Counted from the first letter of the stretch, positions 38,579 through 54,680 are shown. The stretch is 64,000 nucleotides of DNA from Chlorokybus atmophyticus (GCA_009103225.1 RHPI01002090.1:1314861-1378860); one strand, 5' to 3'. Numbers and translations: made by a program. The notes: generated by a model not told the origin, from the letters alone.

Positions 38579-41500
38579 CTATCTGAGTCTCGAGCGCAGT
38601 AACCTTCTGGGTCTCCTCGCGCATCGCGTCACGTAAAGCAGCATGACAGCGGAAACTACTATTATTCCAGTGGCTAACGCAATGCGATGCAGGACATCAG
38701 GGCTGAATATCGCACTGGTGCGAACGCCATGCCCTTTGAACAGCACTCCTTTGCCACTTTGGATGCGCGCCTGGATTGTTGCACTGTTGCTTTCTGCTTT
38801 GTCCGAGGGCACTGTCAGAGAGTCCTTTACGATGGCACCCAAGTCTGGATACTGATTGCTGTTTCTTGACATGACCTCAATGATAGGTACAGGCTGCACA
38901 GAGACCTGCGCATCCAGCGCTAGGTCCACTGAGCGCAACACATAGTCGACGACCGCCCCTTGCTCCTTTTGGACTACCACTTCTCTGGTCTGTGATACTG
39001 CACCATCCACTGCAATCGTCACTGCGGTGCAAGCCAGCATGTAAGGGTGTGGAAGTAACCATTTGCATTCTGTTTGCCTTATTCTAGCTTACCGAGTGTG
39101 AACACACTTACCATTGTAGGTGCCGGGTGCTAGCAAGCGATGATAGTAGCCGCGAGCATGGTGCACAACAACCTGCATCAGTTTGAGTTTGAGAGTTCTC
39201 AAACACGAGGCAGGCATCAGCATAGCAAAGACCAATCCCAGCATCGCATGACTCTCATCGATCTAACTGCAGCAGTTGATATGCATGTACCATGTGGTCG
39301 ATGCCCGACACTGTAACGTTGAACCCCTGTGCAGCTGTCAGTTGAGACAGGCCATCTCCAGCATCAACCAACACCTGCACTTTTCCACGAACTCCGGCCT
39401 GCTCACAGCACATTGACATCAAGGCAAGCTGGGCCTGACTGCTGTAACATGCCACGTGCAGGGCTGCCACTAAAGGCCAGCAGCGCACCTTGGCAACCCA
39501 CTTCATGGTGGCCACCATGGCAGGGTGATGCTCATTCCTTATCTGTGGCAACTGCGCATTGTGCAGGGCATGTTGTGTAAGCTGAATGAAGCTTCCACTC
39601 AGACACTGTCTGCATGCAAGCAGTGCACTCAAATTTGTTGTGGATTGCACCCGTCAGCGTGAGATTGATTAGCACAAGGCAATTGCTGTGCAGCAGTCGC
39701 ATCTGAACCCCGCTGTCAATATCCTAAGAGCACCTACCACGGATGGCTGCGGCCACTTGTGGTCATCCACCTCGATAGTCAGCTCCATGCAGCCTGCCAC
39801 CAGATAGTTCCAGTCTTGCATGCCCCCATACAAAGGGTACCTGCATTGGCTTTATGTCTGTCACATGCACCACATCCAGAGAGCTGACTACTGGCAGCTT
39901 CTGCACATGCTCACCAGGCTGCGCCATTAGTTATTCCATCTTTGAACTCTTTACTGACGTGCATGATAGGGTGCGCTCGAGAGTATGCCAGTGCCAAGGC
40001 ACGGTATGCCGCGTCATCCGGGCAAGCGGCATAATGTGTCCTGCACACATGGGAGGTAAACTCAACCTCCCGGGGTCCCACACAAGCGAAGCGCATAAAA
40101 GATATACATGGCATGTCAGCTTGGATAATATTTGTGTTGTCGCACACTCAAACCTGTTTGCCACAATAATCATGCTCTAACAATGACTTGGTCAAAACTG
40201 TCTTGCACTATGGAATTTTGCACCAGGACAGTGCACAACTTACCCTTTGTCACTACTGCCATCCCATGGATAGTTTGCCACAAGTGCACCCTACAAGCAC
40301 AAGTTGCATAAAGGTAGGTGCGCAGTGCGAGTTCCATGCATGAACATCCTGTAATGTGGTTTTTGAACAAAGGCAGTGCAGCCGTGACAAATTAACAGCA
40401 TGAGTGAGCTTTGTAGTTTCAAGCGCACTAGCCATGGTGGTTGCATTGACTCAGGTGGAGACAATTACAGGTGTGCTGCGGGATAAGTTGGGTGCTTCAA
40501 CATGTGCATTGCCACATACTTTATTAATGCGCATTGTTGCACACCTCATGAAGGCTGGCGCCGGCAGTACAGTGCTGGGTCAGAGACCACTGCATGACGG
40601 TTCTTGTTTCGGGTTGACAATCCTCAACAGCTTTGGGCCCAAGAAACTGCACATTATTCTTTCAGCAAGGCCTGTGCATTGCAAAGATGGTGTTCACGTC
40701 CACCAGGTGGAAACAGGCAACAATGCAGGCAGTCTCTGCTGGCTGAATGCCGTACCTGATCAGGAAAGTCTCTGTTGAGGTCAACACCATTTGCGTTGTA
40801 CCTTGTCCGCTTTGCAAATCCATCAGGATTTATGGTTGGTAGAATGAACGTTCGCATGTTATGCACGATATGCGAGGCCTGCAGCCCAAGATGGACTTCA
40901 GCAGACACACACAGGCACGTGGCAGTTGTTGATGTGTTCTCGCCAACATGTGTGCACAAGCACAACTACGCAACTGCTGCCACTCAGTGCAAGACTGCCC
41001 GCTCCCCACACACTGTCATCGGTGTACAGTTGACACAACATACCATGCAAGCTGATTGCTTACATCCGGGTCCGTTTTGTAGCTGCTGCAGAGCCATTCC
41101 GCCAAATGCAAAAGCAACTGTCGACCGGATGGTTCGTCTCCATGCATGTTTGCCACCCACTGAACGCATTCAACACGGTCAACATAGCTTCCAAGTATAC
41201 AGATGCCAATAGTTTGTGCACACTTGTGCATTGAAAGCACGACAGGTGACACCTTGAAGGATGGTTCTGCAGCCTCAACCCCTGGCTCATCAGAAATTTC
41301 TAGCACCCACTGCAAAATATACACGTGGTTGGTGCTATCAACAACTATGTCTGCTGACATGCAAACAATGGTTACTTTCAAACAAGTGCTCACCAAGTCT
41401 GTGCCCAGCACGCTTTTGCCGATGCTGCGCACTATACTCGGTCAGCATGCATGTACATGAGAGATTACGCAGCAAAAGGAGTGTGCATACCTAGTCAGCT

Positions 41501-42273
41501 TTGCAATGCCACTGCATTTGTTTACAAATTCGTGTAGGTACTGCTGCAACTCGCTGTTGTCAAGATACCTGCCACACAGTACTGGTTGGTGCAAGTGTCT
41601 TTGGCGACTCAAGTACAAGGAACAGGAGCGTTGCCCATGTGTGCATGCACAGAAGACTCCTCACTTGCTCAGCAGCTCAGGCGTGGGTGGCAATGGCATC
41701 TCTCGTAACAAGCGCCGTCGTGACGGTGCATGATGTTGTGAAGTGTGCAACCTGTATCCCAGCTCCGCTAGTCCACGTGCTTCGCTGGCTGCAAGAGACA
41801 TGCGCATGATTGTTTGCCACTTTACATATGACACAACAGCTATTGTTGTGGTATTCTGTGCAACCCTCGTCCAATACGTGACAAGTAAAGCGACTACGCT
41901 GCACTTGTCCCAGAATGCATGCACATGCAGCTTACCGACAGCAAAATCATGTATGAATGTCGATGCTTTAGCAGTGAAGCTTGCTGTAACTACCTCTCAA
42001 CAATGTACCATGCATTTGGCACACATATCACAGTGACAAACCAGCAATCGCAGTGCAGGACGTGACGCACCGCTCACCTGACAAGTAAGCTTGCGCATGT
42101 GAAGCATTCACGGTCTCTCTGAGCACCTCAAGCCCTTTCTGCGAGAGCTGCAGAAGCCGTCCATTGTGTTCGACCAGTGTGAGCTGCCGCTGGCCGCACG
42201 TGCAGTGCAGACGCAACAGCACAAGGTGAGACCACAGCAGGACTGCGACAACCACCCGCTCTATCCTGACCAT
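38579..42273 (-). CDS. Zinc carboxypeptidase (M14, carboxypeptidase D / SOL1-like), membrane anchored
   Basis: M14 N/E-type carboxypeptidases trim C-terminal basic residues from peptides in the secretory pathway; Arabidopsis SOL1 is the plant example. Exons (minus): 42273-42071, 41751-41665, 41553-41491, 41424-41394, 41309-41253, 41159-41064, 40878-40756, 40646-40545, 40290-40244, 40040-39915, 39840-39738, 39551-39489, 39398-39291, 39172-39112, 39021-38579. It begins with a signal-peptide-like MVRIERVVVAVLLWSHLVLL. Zinc ligands: His and Glu in NMHGDEPSGRQ and a His in AGASLHE. Substrate-binding NPDGFAKRTRYNANGVDLNR and QPETR follow the family, as do GITNGAAWYPLYGGMQDWNY and the catalytic Glu in CMELTIEV. 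After the peptidase comes a transthyretin-like domain (HHARGYYHRLLAPGTY) and then a membrane helix (ALATGIIVVSAVMLLYV) with a short basic tail. The junction of the first two exons is the least certain: a weak donor GTGCGT is needed for phase. Divergent from the zinc-ribbon gene. Confidence 0.93.
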
Positions 42274-42716
42274 GACGGGCTAGACCACGGCAAGCATCGC
42301 ACAACACCCTCAAGAAGTAACAAGACGAAGCAGCAGCAGCCAACAGAAGCAAGCACCACTCAGTGTGCTTGTACTCAGCAAGCTTAGCACGAGCCTACAC
42401 TGTGTGCCTGCAGTGTGTCGAGCTGAGCGTTCATCCAGTGTCCGCTGTAACTGCCTGGCTTCAAAAGCCGCTTCTGTTTCGATAAGAGCCGGCTTCTGTT
42501 GAAGAAGCGTTTTCCGGTTGCCTCACTAGAGCTTCTATTTCCCCTTCCTGTCGACTTCTATTTGGCGGGACCAAGCATAATTGGCGGCGGCGGCGGCGGC
42601 AGCGGTGGTGGTGTGGCGGAGGCGGTAGACACCGCTGCGGAGGTCTCATGTGACGGCCTCCGTGCGGGAACAGGGGCTGGTGTTCTGACGTGCTGCTTGT
42701 GGTGCTTGTTCGGTTG
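42274..42716. promoter_or_regulatory. 443-bp upstream region shared by a divergent pair
   Basis: It lies between the carboxypeptidase start (-) and the zinc-ribbon gene start (+). It includes a GGCGGCGGCGGCGGC run near 42583-42600 and repeats of GCTTCTGTT/AGAAGC near 42468-42515. Promoter role inferred from position. Confidence 0.3.
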
Positions 42717-43669
42717 ATGCCTGGTGCTGAAGGGCGTAAGGGTGACGACGCAGCAGCCGCAACAGCCGTTCAGCGCAGCGACACAATCGACCGCACGCAG
42801 CAGAAAGACAGTTGCCCCAGGTGCTCTCGGCCACTTCTGCCAGCCCTGATCAGCCTCCAGGGAGATACCCTGTTGCTTTGCTCAGGGCAAAAGGTATTTG
42901 GCAAAGGTTAAGCTGTGTTGATGATGTTGTTTGAAACGTTGACGCTAAGAACTTACGATAAAGGTGAGGACACATGTGAGTTGTTACATCTTCACCTTTG
43001 TCGCATGGGTGCCAGAGGCTCACAGCCATACATGTGCAGACAGCTGTCATGCAAAACTTGCATAGGAATATCGCGACTGTAGTTTGCGTTGTCAAGTCCA
43101 TCCGCTAGTGTATACGGTTTTGCCCTCTAGTGTTGGCCTGACTAACTTTACGTAGCAAGTTGCCTTGACCCAGGGACCCTGGCTTGCACCACTCCCAGGA
43201 GTTCCCATGGTAAATTGGGCAGTGACATGCACTGAAGTCTATATTGCACTTGTTCTGACCATGTTTCCTTGTAATGCAGTGCCTCTTTCCACTTGACGAG
43301 CCGTGCTTGGAGCACTTTGTCTCCGGCAGCACGACCAACACTGGGCACCATGTCCTGCAGCGTAAAGCGAATGCGCATCGCGTGGGCATGCAGGCGACTG
43401 GTAGAAAGCCTACTGCAGCTCAGAGACGCACAGAGACTGTCGCTCAAGAAAGCACGACTCGTGTTCAAGCCACTTGTAGCAGTGCACTCGATGGTATAGG
43501 TGAGTTTGTCGCTCAAGATGCTCAATCAGCAGCAAGTGCGGAGTGTGCCTTGCTGCAAGACGCCTCTGCCCTGCTGCCAAGCGACCCTGTGGGGACAGGG
43601 GCAGACGAGGCAGAACTGTGTATAGATGAGTTCCTAGACTCCATCAAAGGAGCTGACTTTGATGTATGA
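42717..43669 (+). CDS. Small zinc-ribbon protein (USPL1-like Cys motif)
   Basis: Two exons, 42717-42893 and 43280-43669, in phase 0; about 188 residues. Spanning the junction is a four-Cys motif: CPRCSRPL, then LLLCSGQK|CLFPLDEP. This C-x2-C ... C-x4-C-(L/I)-(F/Y)-PL pattern matches the short zinc ribbon at the N-terminus of USPL1, a SUMO isopeptidase of Cajal bodies, from memory of the family. No peptidase domain follows. The rest is Ala/Thr/Gln-rich, and the end is acidic (EAELCIDEFLDSIKGADFDV). It is therefore a stand-alone ribbon protein of unknown role. The alternative that the last exon ends earlier at an internal GGTGAG (about 43499) cannot be excluded. Confidence 0.6.
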
Positions 43670-43770
43670 AGTCCTCATGAGTTGCTGTGCCGTGCATGTC
43701 CTGTGTTGTGTCACGCGTTTGTATGTTACTAACGGAAGTAGCCGTTGTGAAAGCTGATTCAAGCAATGCA

Positions 43771-43894
43771 CTTGTGTGCACCACTATGCAGTGTATGTCC
43801 CGTATTGTCTCATGCGCGTTTGTGCCTACCAACTTGTGTGCACCACTATGCAGTGCATGTCCTGTATTGTCTCATGCGCGTTTGTGCCTACCAA
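43771..43894. repeat. 62-bp tandem duplication
   Basis: CTTGTGTGCACCACTATGCA starts at 43771 and again at 43833. The two 62-bp units differ at about three positions. A weaker third copy (GTGCATGTCCTGTGTTGTGT) precedes them at about 43694. Confidence 0.85.
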
Positions 43895-44988
43895 CTTGGA
43901 GCTAGCCTCACGGATGGTGACTGTGATGATGTCTGCTCTCCCCCTGCGTTCTGCAGGTTGCTACCCTCTTCCCTTGCCAATCCAATGCTTGCACCCCACA
44001 GTTGCTGCCTGAGGGTCTAGCTTATCAGTGTCACGTCTAGGCTAGAGTTTTAGCTCTACCTTGGCCCCCGCCTAATATATTGCTCTGACTGTGTGTGCTC
44101 ATACTCGTGTGCGTGCATGCTTGCTCTATGGTTTGCCTTGTGCATACATTTGTTTCTCAGAGCGTGCTTCGCGCAGCTCTGCTGTAAGTTATGTGTATGC
44201 ACGTGGTTGTGAGACTGCATGTTCATGCAACTTTGCATGTGTGCCCTTTGCAGCTTTTGTACATGTGTGCACCAATATCATGGTGGATGTGTATTTCCTG
44301 CAGGCAGGTAGGCAGGCGCAAACAATTGTCAGCAATGCGTTGCTGTGTCATGTGCATTCTGACTACACAATAGGTTGTGGTGAACAGGAACTGGGGTTTA
44401 ATCATTGAGTTTATGTGATGCATGTCAACATGATAAATTACAATTCAGTTCAAATGTAGTTGGTTTTGCAACCTTATCATCAAATGATAAGCTGCTTGAT
44501 CAGATTTATTATTCAATACGCTTCTTTGGCTTATTTATACAATTGAATTTTCATCAACCACGTATTTTTCACGGTTACAAATGGTGTGCATTAACAGCGA
44601 TGATGCAATTTAGAAAAAATCTGATCACGTGAGAGCTTTAATGATGTTTTTATGCACTACAAGATGTATCCCCGCCATGATGCATAATTAAATACGCTTC
44701 TTGTATTCGCAATTGCCGCTATGTGGTTATTGTTATGTAAAAGGTAACGTATAAGCAATGCAACAAGGTATAAGGTGTCTTTAAGTTACAATTGTGAATT
44801 TACATACATACCAACGTGCAAAATAATATGATTACAATCGTGCTAAAAGTTCGCTTACTCAATTTTATCAATTTTGCAAGTATTGTCTATGCTGTTTTGG
44901 CGAGCAAGAGAAAGTTATGCATATTATCAGTGACTATTACATGATGAACGTAACTTTGCACATTGTTGCTTGATGATCATAATTGCTT

Positions 44989-45348
44989 ATGTATGCGCTC
45001 ATCATTTACACATTCGGTTTGTACAAGCGCAGCAAAGGACTGTACTTCGAGTCGAAGTTGTTACAATTTATCTGTAAGGTTGAAGACATAAAAACGCAGC
45101 TTTTATTGCCTCCGGAACAGGAAGCATGGCGAGTGAAGTCACGGCAGGTATGCAGCTTTGCTTGCATCTATTCCAACACGTTGCTTGTTCACATGTTCAC
45201 ATAATTGTGGGTGCGGGTTCAGATGCTAAGCCGCTTTAAGAAGTGGAGTTTGGGGGATATAGATGCGTGGCTAAGCGCACGTGTCGATAAGTGTGTGCGC
45301 GAGGGCGTTGTTATTGTTCATGAATTGCATTTGGCGTTTGTGAACTAG
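44989..45348 (+). CDS. Small two-exon frame in the AT island, unknown
   Basis: Exon 44989-45147 (from MYALIIYTFG) ends CGGCAG|GTATGC and joins in phase 0 to 45223-45348, after TTCAG, ending in TAG. The product is about 94 residues. After a hydrophobic start comes LYFESKLLQFICKVEDIKTQ, then LLPPEQEAWRVKSRQ|MLSRF and WSLGDIDAWLSARVDKCV. The downstream half reads like a genuine charged protein, while the first 15 residues look like translated AT-rich sequence. The real 5' end may therefore be elsewhere or lost. It could be a relic of a transposon protein; no family recognised. Confidence 0.35.
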
Positions 45349-45570
45349 TACATTTGTGCACTAACAATTTACATTTTGTTCAGCTCCGTTCATTCTTGCT
45401 GCTCGCATCAAGCAAGAAATATATGGTTGTAAATAGTTAAAAAGAGCATTGATTGGGCTTACGAGAATTCGCACTGTGCACTTATTGTAAGCATAACAGA
45501 TAAGACTACAGAATATTGTTGCATGTATTTTCAGCTCTCGTTCTATCCCCGCGCCTCCCTGCTTGCCCCC

Positions 45571-45583
45571 NNNNNNNNNNNNN
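45571..45583. other. 13-base assembly gap in a C-tract
   Basis: N at 45571-45583 with CCCCC before and CCCC after, the complement of the poly-G gap at 27.4 kb. Confidence 0.95.
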
Positions 45584-45860
45584 CCCCTCCTCCTTTTTTT
45601 CATCACCCCACACTACGTTCTCTCTTGGCATCTTAAATGGAAGAATGCAAGATGATGGCCGCAATGACTGATTAAAGGACCTGCTCATTGATGTACAATG
45701 ATAAGGTAAAGCCACAATGTGTACATGCCGCGCCGTTGTGGCTCCACCCAACCCAATCTTTTTCCCCATCTTTGCCTGCCGATGCCGTCTTTTTTCATCG
45801 GTTTTGGCTAATTGCAATTGAAACTTGAAACAACATGTTGTAACACCTTATAAGTGCCAC

Positions 45861-45862
<2 letters not shown>

Positions 45863-45902
<40 letters not shown>
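45863..45902. repeat. (TG)n microsatellite
   Basis: Twenty TG units without interruption, in the AT-rich island. Confidence 0.95.
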
Positions 45903-45906
<4 letters not shown>

Positions 45907-45984
45907 GAGTCAGAATGAGCGCTAATCAATATGAGAACATTGGTTTGTATTGACTCAAGTTTGGAACTGACATACATGCATCTG

Positions 45985-46043
45985 TACAACATCATATTGC
46001 AATGGCAATGCCACGTTTACAACATCATATCGCAATGGCAATG
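45985..46043. repeat. 33-bp direct repeat
   Basis: TACAACATCATATTGCAATG...AATG at 45985 recurs at 46018 with one change, a 33-bp period (26 bp matched). Confidence 0.8.
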
Positions 46044-46960
46044 TATGCGGCATTAACACTCTACGCTATGAGTATATCCGTTAAGTATGCGTATGAGTGT
46101 GTGAACACATTGTTAATTGTAGCTCAATATTCTCAAGCCATGCGCTAAACGTTATGTGATGTACCAAATTATATGATTACTGCAAATTTTTTATTTTTTG
46201 CATTTAAAAAATATAATGTAACACTCCGCGACGACTCATTAATTGATATGGTTAAGCCATACCATGGTGCGGCAGGCATATGCAGATGTTATACATTTGA
46301 ATTTCAAACCGTTTGTTTAATATAATTTAACGTGTTAAACCCATGTCTGACAGGGATGGTCCTTGCGTTAAGTTACAAAAATACCGCGAGTGATAATAAA
46401 ATCAACTTCATGCAAAAATGGCGCATAACAATCAACCACGAAGGTTATTAACCTTTTCACCATATCTGTACGTACTTTTCCATATCCAGCCGTACATATG
46501 TGTTGTTGCAGTTTTGTATGTGCTTGCTTGCTGCCATGCTATTGTATATCTTATCATACGTACTAACCATACCAAGTTATACCGGCGTTATGGCTCAAGT
46601 CAAAGAATTGGAGTTTTGCACCGGTAGGGTCAATGGCCTATACACGTCAAACACATAAGAGACAGTGTGCGTCACACACTTCTGGACCTAGGACCTTGAA
46701 GTCCCGTTGGCAGCGTTGAACTCTTGAAGCGTCCTCGTGCAAGAGGGACTGTCCCGCAACAGGGAAGTCTCGAAGCAGGACTGCCCTACGTACGCATAGC
46801 AGACTGCTATCAGCAGTCCGTCCGCACGCATGCATTCCGCAGCGAGCAGAGCAGTTGTACGCCTTTGCAGCCCGCCAAACGTCAGTGCACGAGAGAGACA
46901 CTCTGTTCTCCCAAGCACGCAACACTGAGCGGGCGCCGCCTACAGGACGGAGCCCGAGCC

Positions 46961-49900
46961 ATGGCGCCCGGGGTGGTGGGAGCTATCCCGCTGATCCGCA
47001 TGGACCCACGCAGGGCGCCCGACGACCAGGAGAAGACGCCGCACAACCGGTGGCACCCGGACATACCGCACGTCGCATCCGTCCAGGTGGAGGAACGAAC
47101 GCAGTGGGTGTTAGTGGCTGTCCTTGATGCGATAGGCAGGCAATGCCACCTGCTAAGTCAGCCAAGAAGTACAAGCTGGCTGAGTTGAAGTGTTGCTGCC
47201 TGTTCTGCATGCATAGTGCATTGAACATATATACATGCGCAGGAACACACATGCGCACACTCGGTTGCGGCGTGAGGCTTACGCGCTGACACATGCATGC
47301 GCTGCAAAACTCATGTGTTGGACTCCTTATGTAGTTCAAGTATCATGATGGTTCACTGCTGTTATTGCATTGTCCTTGCCTATGCACACGTTTGTTGCCC
47401 CTGCCTGCGTCCGTGTGCCAACGCTCTGAGCTGACAAGCTACGCTGGGCCCCATGCTTGATTAGGAAAACCAGCTGTTTCGAGTGGAAACCATCGACTGG
47501 ACTGGAGGCCAGATAGGAGACAACGACTCAGCAGGTGCCTCTCTGTGTGGGCATGGGGCTGCACGTGTGTGTGTGCGCGCGCTTGCTCATGCGCGTGCCA
47601 TAGTGTGTGCAGTGCGAATGTAAAATGCAGACCCACCAGCAGCTGTAACGAATCCCTTTTTGCACAATTGTCAAGCTCACCCTTGAACTGCACACGCACG
47701 CACATACACAGAGGACGTGAAGACGGTGGACCTCACCCGCGTGCACTACCTCAGTGGACCAATACGAGTCACAGACTCAGAAGGTATGCAGTGTACTACA
47801 CACAACCACCATCATACACAACATCATCACTGTTCGTAAGCAGCCAGCCCTTCAGCTGTGTGTGTGTGTGTGTGTGCCTGTGTCATCGGTTTCATCCATG
47901 CAGGCGTCCCCGCGCAACCAGGAGACCTGCTGAAGGTGGAGATATGCAACCTGGGCCCCCTGCCCGGCGACGAGTGGGGCTTCACCGGCACATTCGACCG
48001 CGACAACGGCGGGGGGTTTCTCACAGACCACTTCCCCAGCGCCACGAAGGTCGGTTGTGGATAACAGTGGTGGTGACATCCAGCAACATCATGACCACAC
48101 ATCATGACAACCCACACGTGCAGGCATTGCCTCACGTGTTTGTCCGCATGGCAGGCTGTTTGGTACTTTGATGGCATATATGCCTACTCGAGGCACATCC
48201 CAGGTGTTCGCTTTGCAGGTGAGATCACAACGTACATAACAGAACCTTCTGGTTGACAACGCGGGATGTGCCAATCAAGAACACATTGTCCTGTATCATC
48301 TGAGTGCTGAAACATACACCTTTCTGCGACAGGCATGATCCATCCTGGGCTCATTGGAACAGCGCCAAGCGCAGAGCTACTGGAGATGTGGAACAAACGA
48401 GAGTGGGTGAGTTCTGACACAAGGTCTGGTATTGTTATTGTTGTTCTGCTGTCGCGCTTACCCTGTTCCCTCCTAAGGATCTTGTGGAAGCGGGTCCCGA
48501 GAGCGTTACGTTAGGCAGTGTGTGCCACACTCGCCCGCTGGCGTGCTTGCCAACAGCGCAGGGCGCGCTCGTCGGCACCGTACGTGTTTTGCGCTGTACT
48601 CAGAAGAAGAAGCAATGCCATCAACATCATCAACAATGCACACAACAACACACACAGGTGCCGAAGGGGACGCCGGAGTGGGGCCGTATAGCGTCGAGCG
48701 GGGCGCGCACGATCCCCGGACGGGAGAATGGCGGCAACTGCGACATCAAGAACCTCTCACGGGGCAGCAAGGTGGACTTGCATTTGCGCACGTGTTAGCA
48801 ACAGTAACATTGACACAGACTGACATTCTGCTGTATTCGCGGCCGTGTGCTGCTGTGCACAGTTGTGTGCTTTGCGAGCCGCTCTGCATCGCACGATCAC
48901 TACCAATGCCAGTGACCAAAGCATTCATGCTTACTTGTCTGTCAGCACTTCTTCAGCAGGGCACTGGGGTAGTGCATGCCTTTGCGTTCTGGCCTGAGAG
49001 TCCGTGCTGGAGTATGCTTAGGCCTCTACTGTACTGGTTCCGTGCACCTGCTTAAACATGAACGAGTGCTCCAACTTGGTTTTGCTGTTTACAAACTGGC
49101 AGCCGTGTTAACTGATCAGAGCGACGCGCAGATATACCTGCCAGTGTTTGTGGAGGGCGCCAACTTGTCCATGGGCGACATGCACTTCAGCCAGGTCAGA
49201 GTGCAATGTGTGTATGACAGCAGCGGACAGACCTATCATGCTTTCATCTCACTACAAAACACCACTTCATCCAGGTCGTTGCTTGTGCATCACGCTAGTT
49301 TCGTTGCGTGCAGGGGGATGGAGAGGTGTCCTTCTGTGGCGCCATCGAGATGTCAGGATTTTTGGAGCTGAAGTAAGTGCGGCCACGCACGGGCACGTGT
49401 CGCTAAAGCACAGATGCACACACACGCGCTGGCGCTCACAGACATGGGATGCCACCATTGGGGTGGTAACCATGCACTCGTTGCAGATGCGAGATACTCC
49501 GTGGCGGTATGGAGCAGTACCTCACCCCGATGGGTCCTTCCAAGTTGAGCGTGAACCCGATATTCGAGACGGGTCCCCTTGAACCCCGCTTCTCGCAGTG
49601 GCTCGTCTTTGAAGGTGAGAGCTGAAACAAAACAGCACACGAGCGTCACATCAATGGTAATGTTGGGTCTTCCGCGCTTAGGTGTGTCTGTGGATGAGAC
49701 TGGAAAGCAGCACTACCTCGATGCCACGGTGGCGTACAAGCGTGCTGTCCTCAACGCCATTTACTACCTGTCCAAGTTCGGATACACGAAAGAACAGGTG
49801 AGTGCCATTGTGGTAATATTGAGGAGCAGAGCTCACATCTAACAGATATCATCATCTGCACAGGTCTACTTGCTGTTGTCGTGCTGTCCATGTGAAGGAC

Positions 49901-50178
49901 GCATATCCGGGATAGTGGATGTCCCCAACGCGTGCGCCACCCTCGCCATTCCCATCGAAATCTTCGACCAGGTGCAATACTTGGCTGTGGTGATCATGTG
50001 GACTTGCATGCCTGTGCTATGCGTGTGCGTGTGTCATGTGGTCCTTGTGCAATGGCAGGATGTGAGGCCCAAGGCGGGCGGTCCTCCGGTGGGACCGCGG
50101 CTGGTGACGCGCGGGGATGTGGCCAATTGCTCTTACACGGGTGACAAGCCTACTTTCGTGAATCCGTGCCCGGAATAG
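46961..50178 (+). CDS. Formamidase (FmdA/AmdA family)
   Basis: It hydrolyses formamide (or acetamide) to ammonia and the acid, a cytosolic nitrogen-scavenging step. Exons: 46961-47086, 47465-47534, 47712-47783, 47904-48049, 48155-48218, 48333-48406, 48478-48579, 48658-48771, 49132-49194, 49314-49372, 49487-49614, 49682-49797, 49864-49971, 50059-50178; all phases agree, about 455 residues. Family motifs in order: HNRWHPDIPHVASV, FRVETIDWTGGQIGDNDSA, VHYLSGPIRV, LPGDEWGFTGTFDRDNGGGF, IYAYSRHIPGVRF, HPGLIGTAPS, GGNCDIKNLSRGSK, LPVFVEGANLSMGDMHFSQG and GVSVDETGKQHYLDATVAYK. The end is CEGRISGIVDVPNACATLAI. The start is the Met at 46961; the frame is open upstream to about 46724, so a longer N-terminus is possible. 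Its 3' end lies about 280 bp from the giant GA tract. Confidence 0.96.
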
Positions 50179-50455
50179 ATGAAACGTGATACAGGGGGGA
50201 AGTCGCACCCTTTCCGCACAAACTTTATTGATCTACACAACCAGCTGTCGACAGGGTACTATTAAAGATATATAAAGCCGCACATTGAGCTTTACTAGCC
50301 ATGTTCAGTGCTAGGCATTCTTAGAGTCCGAGTCTGCTACATTACATTCATGGCTGCATTGACACACTCTACTTCCTGCTTGGGCAATCGCTGAGTTACT
50401 TTCAACGTTGAGCTCACAATGTTCATGCAATGCATTCGAGGGGGGGGGGGGGGGN
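50179..50455. other. Formamidase 3' flank, ending in poly-G and one N
   Basis: No exon of the truncated transporter gene on the minus strand can be found here. The sequence ends in a run of 14 G and a single N at 50455, immediately before the GA tract. Confidence 0.6.
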
Positions 50456-54241
<3,786 letters not shown>

Positions 54242-54267
54242 CCGTCCCCAATCCTCCCCAATCCTAC

Positions 54268-54488
54268 CAATACAACTTCGTTCTGTTTGTGAAATCCGGT
54301 CCCACCGTCCCGTTCCACCCCTTATTCTTCGCCCCGCACAGGTAGCCGTCGGAGTCGAGTCCGTAGATGATGCGTCGCGGATCGCCCCTGCTGATGGACA
54401 CCCCCGCGATCACGACCATCCCGACCCAGAAACCGGCGAAGAGGAGGAGGCAGAGGACGTCGCGGCACTTGCGGTTCTCCTCGATCAC
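54268..54488 (-). CDS. Choline transporter-like (SLC44/CTL) protein, single surviving exon
   Basis: The exon is bounded by CCTCAG| at its start and TATTG|GTAGGA at its end. It reads VIEENRKCRDVLCLLLFAGF, then a first membrane helix (LCLLLFAGFWVGMVVIAG), then SRGDPRRIIYGLDSDGYLCG. This CRD..C-helix-GDPRR-(L/I)-YG-D...CG pattern is the N-terminal signature of CTL/SLC44 transporters, multi-pass proteins that move choline or ethanolamine. An NRT sequon follows in the first outer loop. The rest of the gene should lie further along the minus strand, but only the GA tract and the formamidase gene are there. The gene is cut off by the repeat or by a misassembly. Its 5' exon upstream of 54488 is also unidentified. 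Confidence 0.75.
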
Positions 54489-54628
54489 CTGAGGATGGGG
54501 AAAGGGGTGGAGGTTTAGAGCGGTTGGAAAGAATGTTGATGCAGTTCAGCTTGCTAATTATATAGTGAGATAGGGCATGAAAGCAACTTGCGATTGAGTG
54601 ATTGAGGCGATATTGCCGTCCAGTCGCG

Positions 54629-54680
54629 GTGCGTGCGTGCGTGCGTGCGTGCGTGCGTGTGTACGTGTGTGTGTGCGTAC
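54629..54680. repeat. GTGC/GTGT microsatellite
   Basis: Seven GTGC units, then GTGTAC and GTGT units, over about 52 bp. Confidence 0.85.

Larger units (their letters stand above)
43895..46960. other. Intergenic; AT-rich island from about 44.4 to 46.6 kb
   Basis: Between the zinc-ribbon gene and formamidase the only open structure is the small two-exon frame at 44989-45348. The island holds a C-tract gap (45571-45583), a TG microsatellite and a 33-bp direct repeat. 46.64-46.96 kb returns to gene-like composition and is probably the formamidase leader. Confidence 0.55.
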
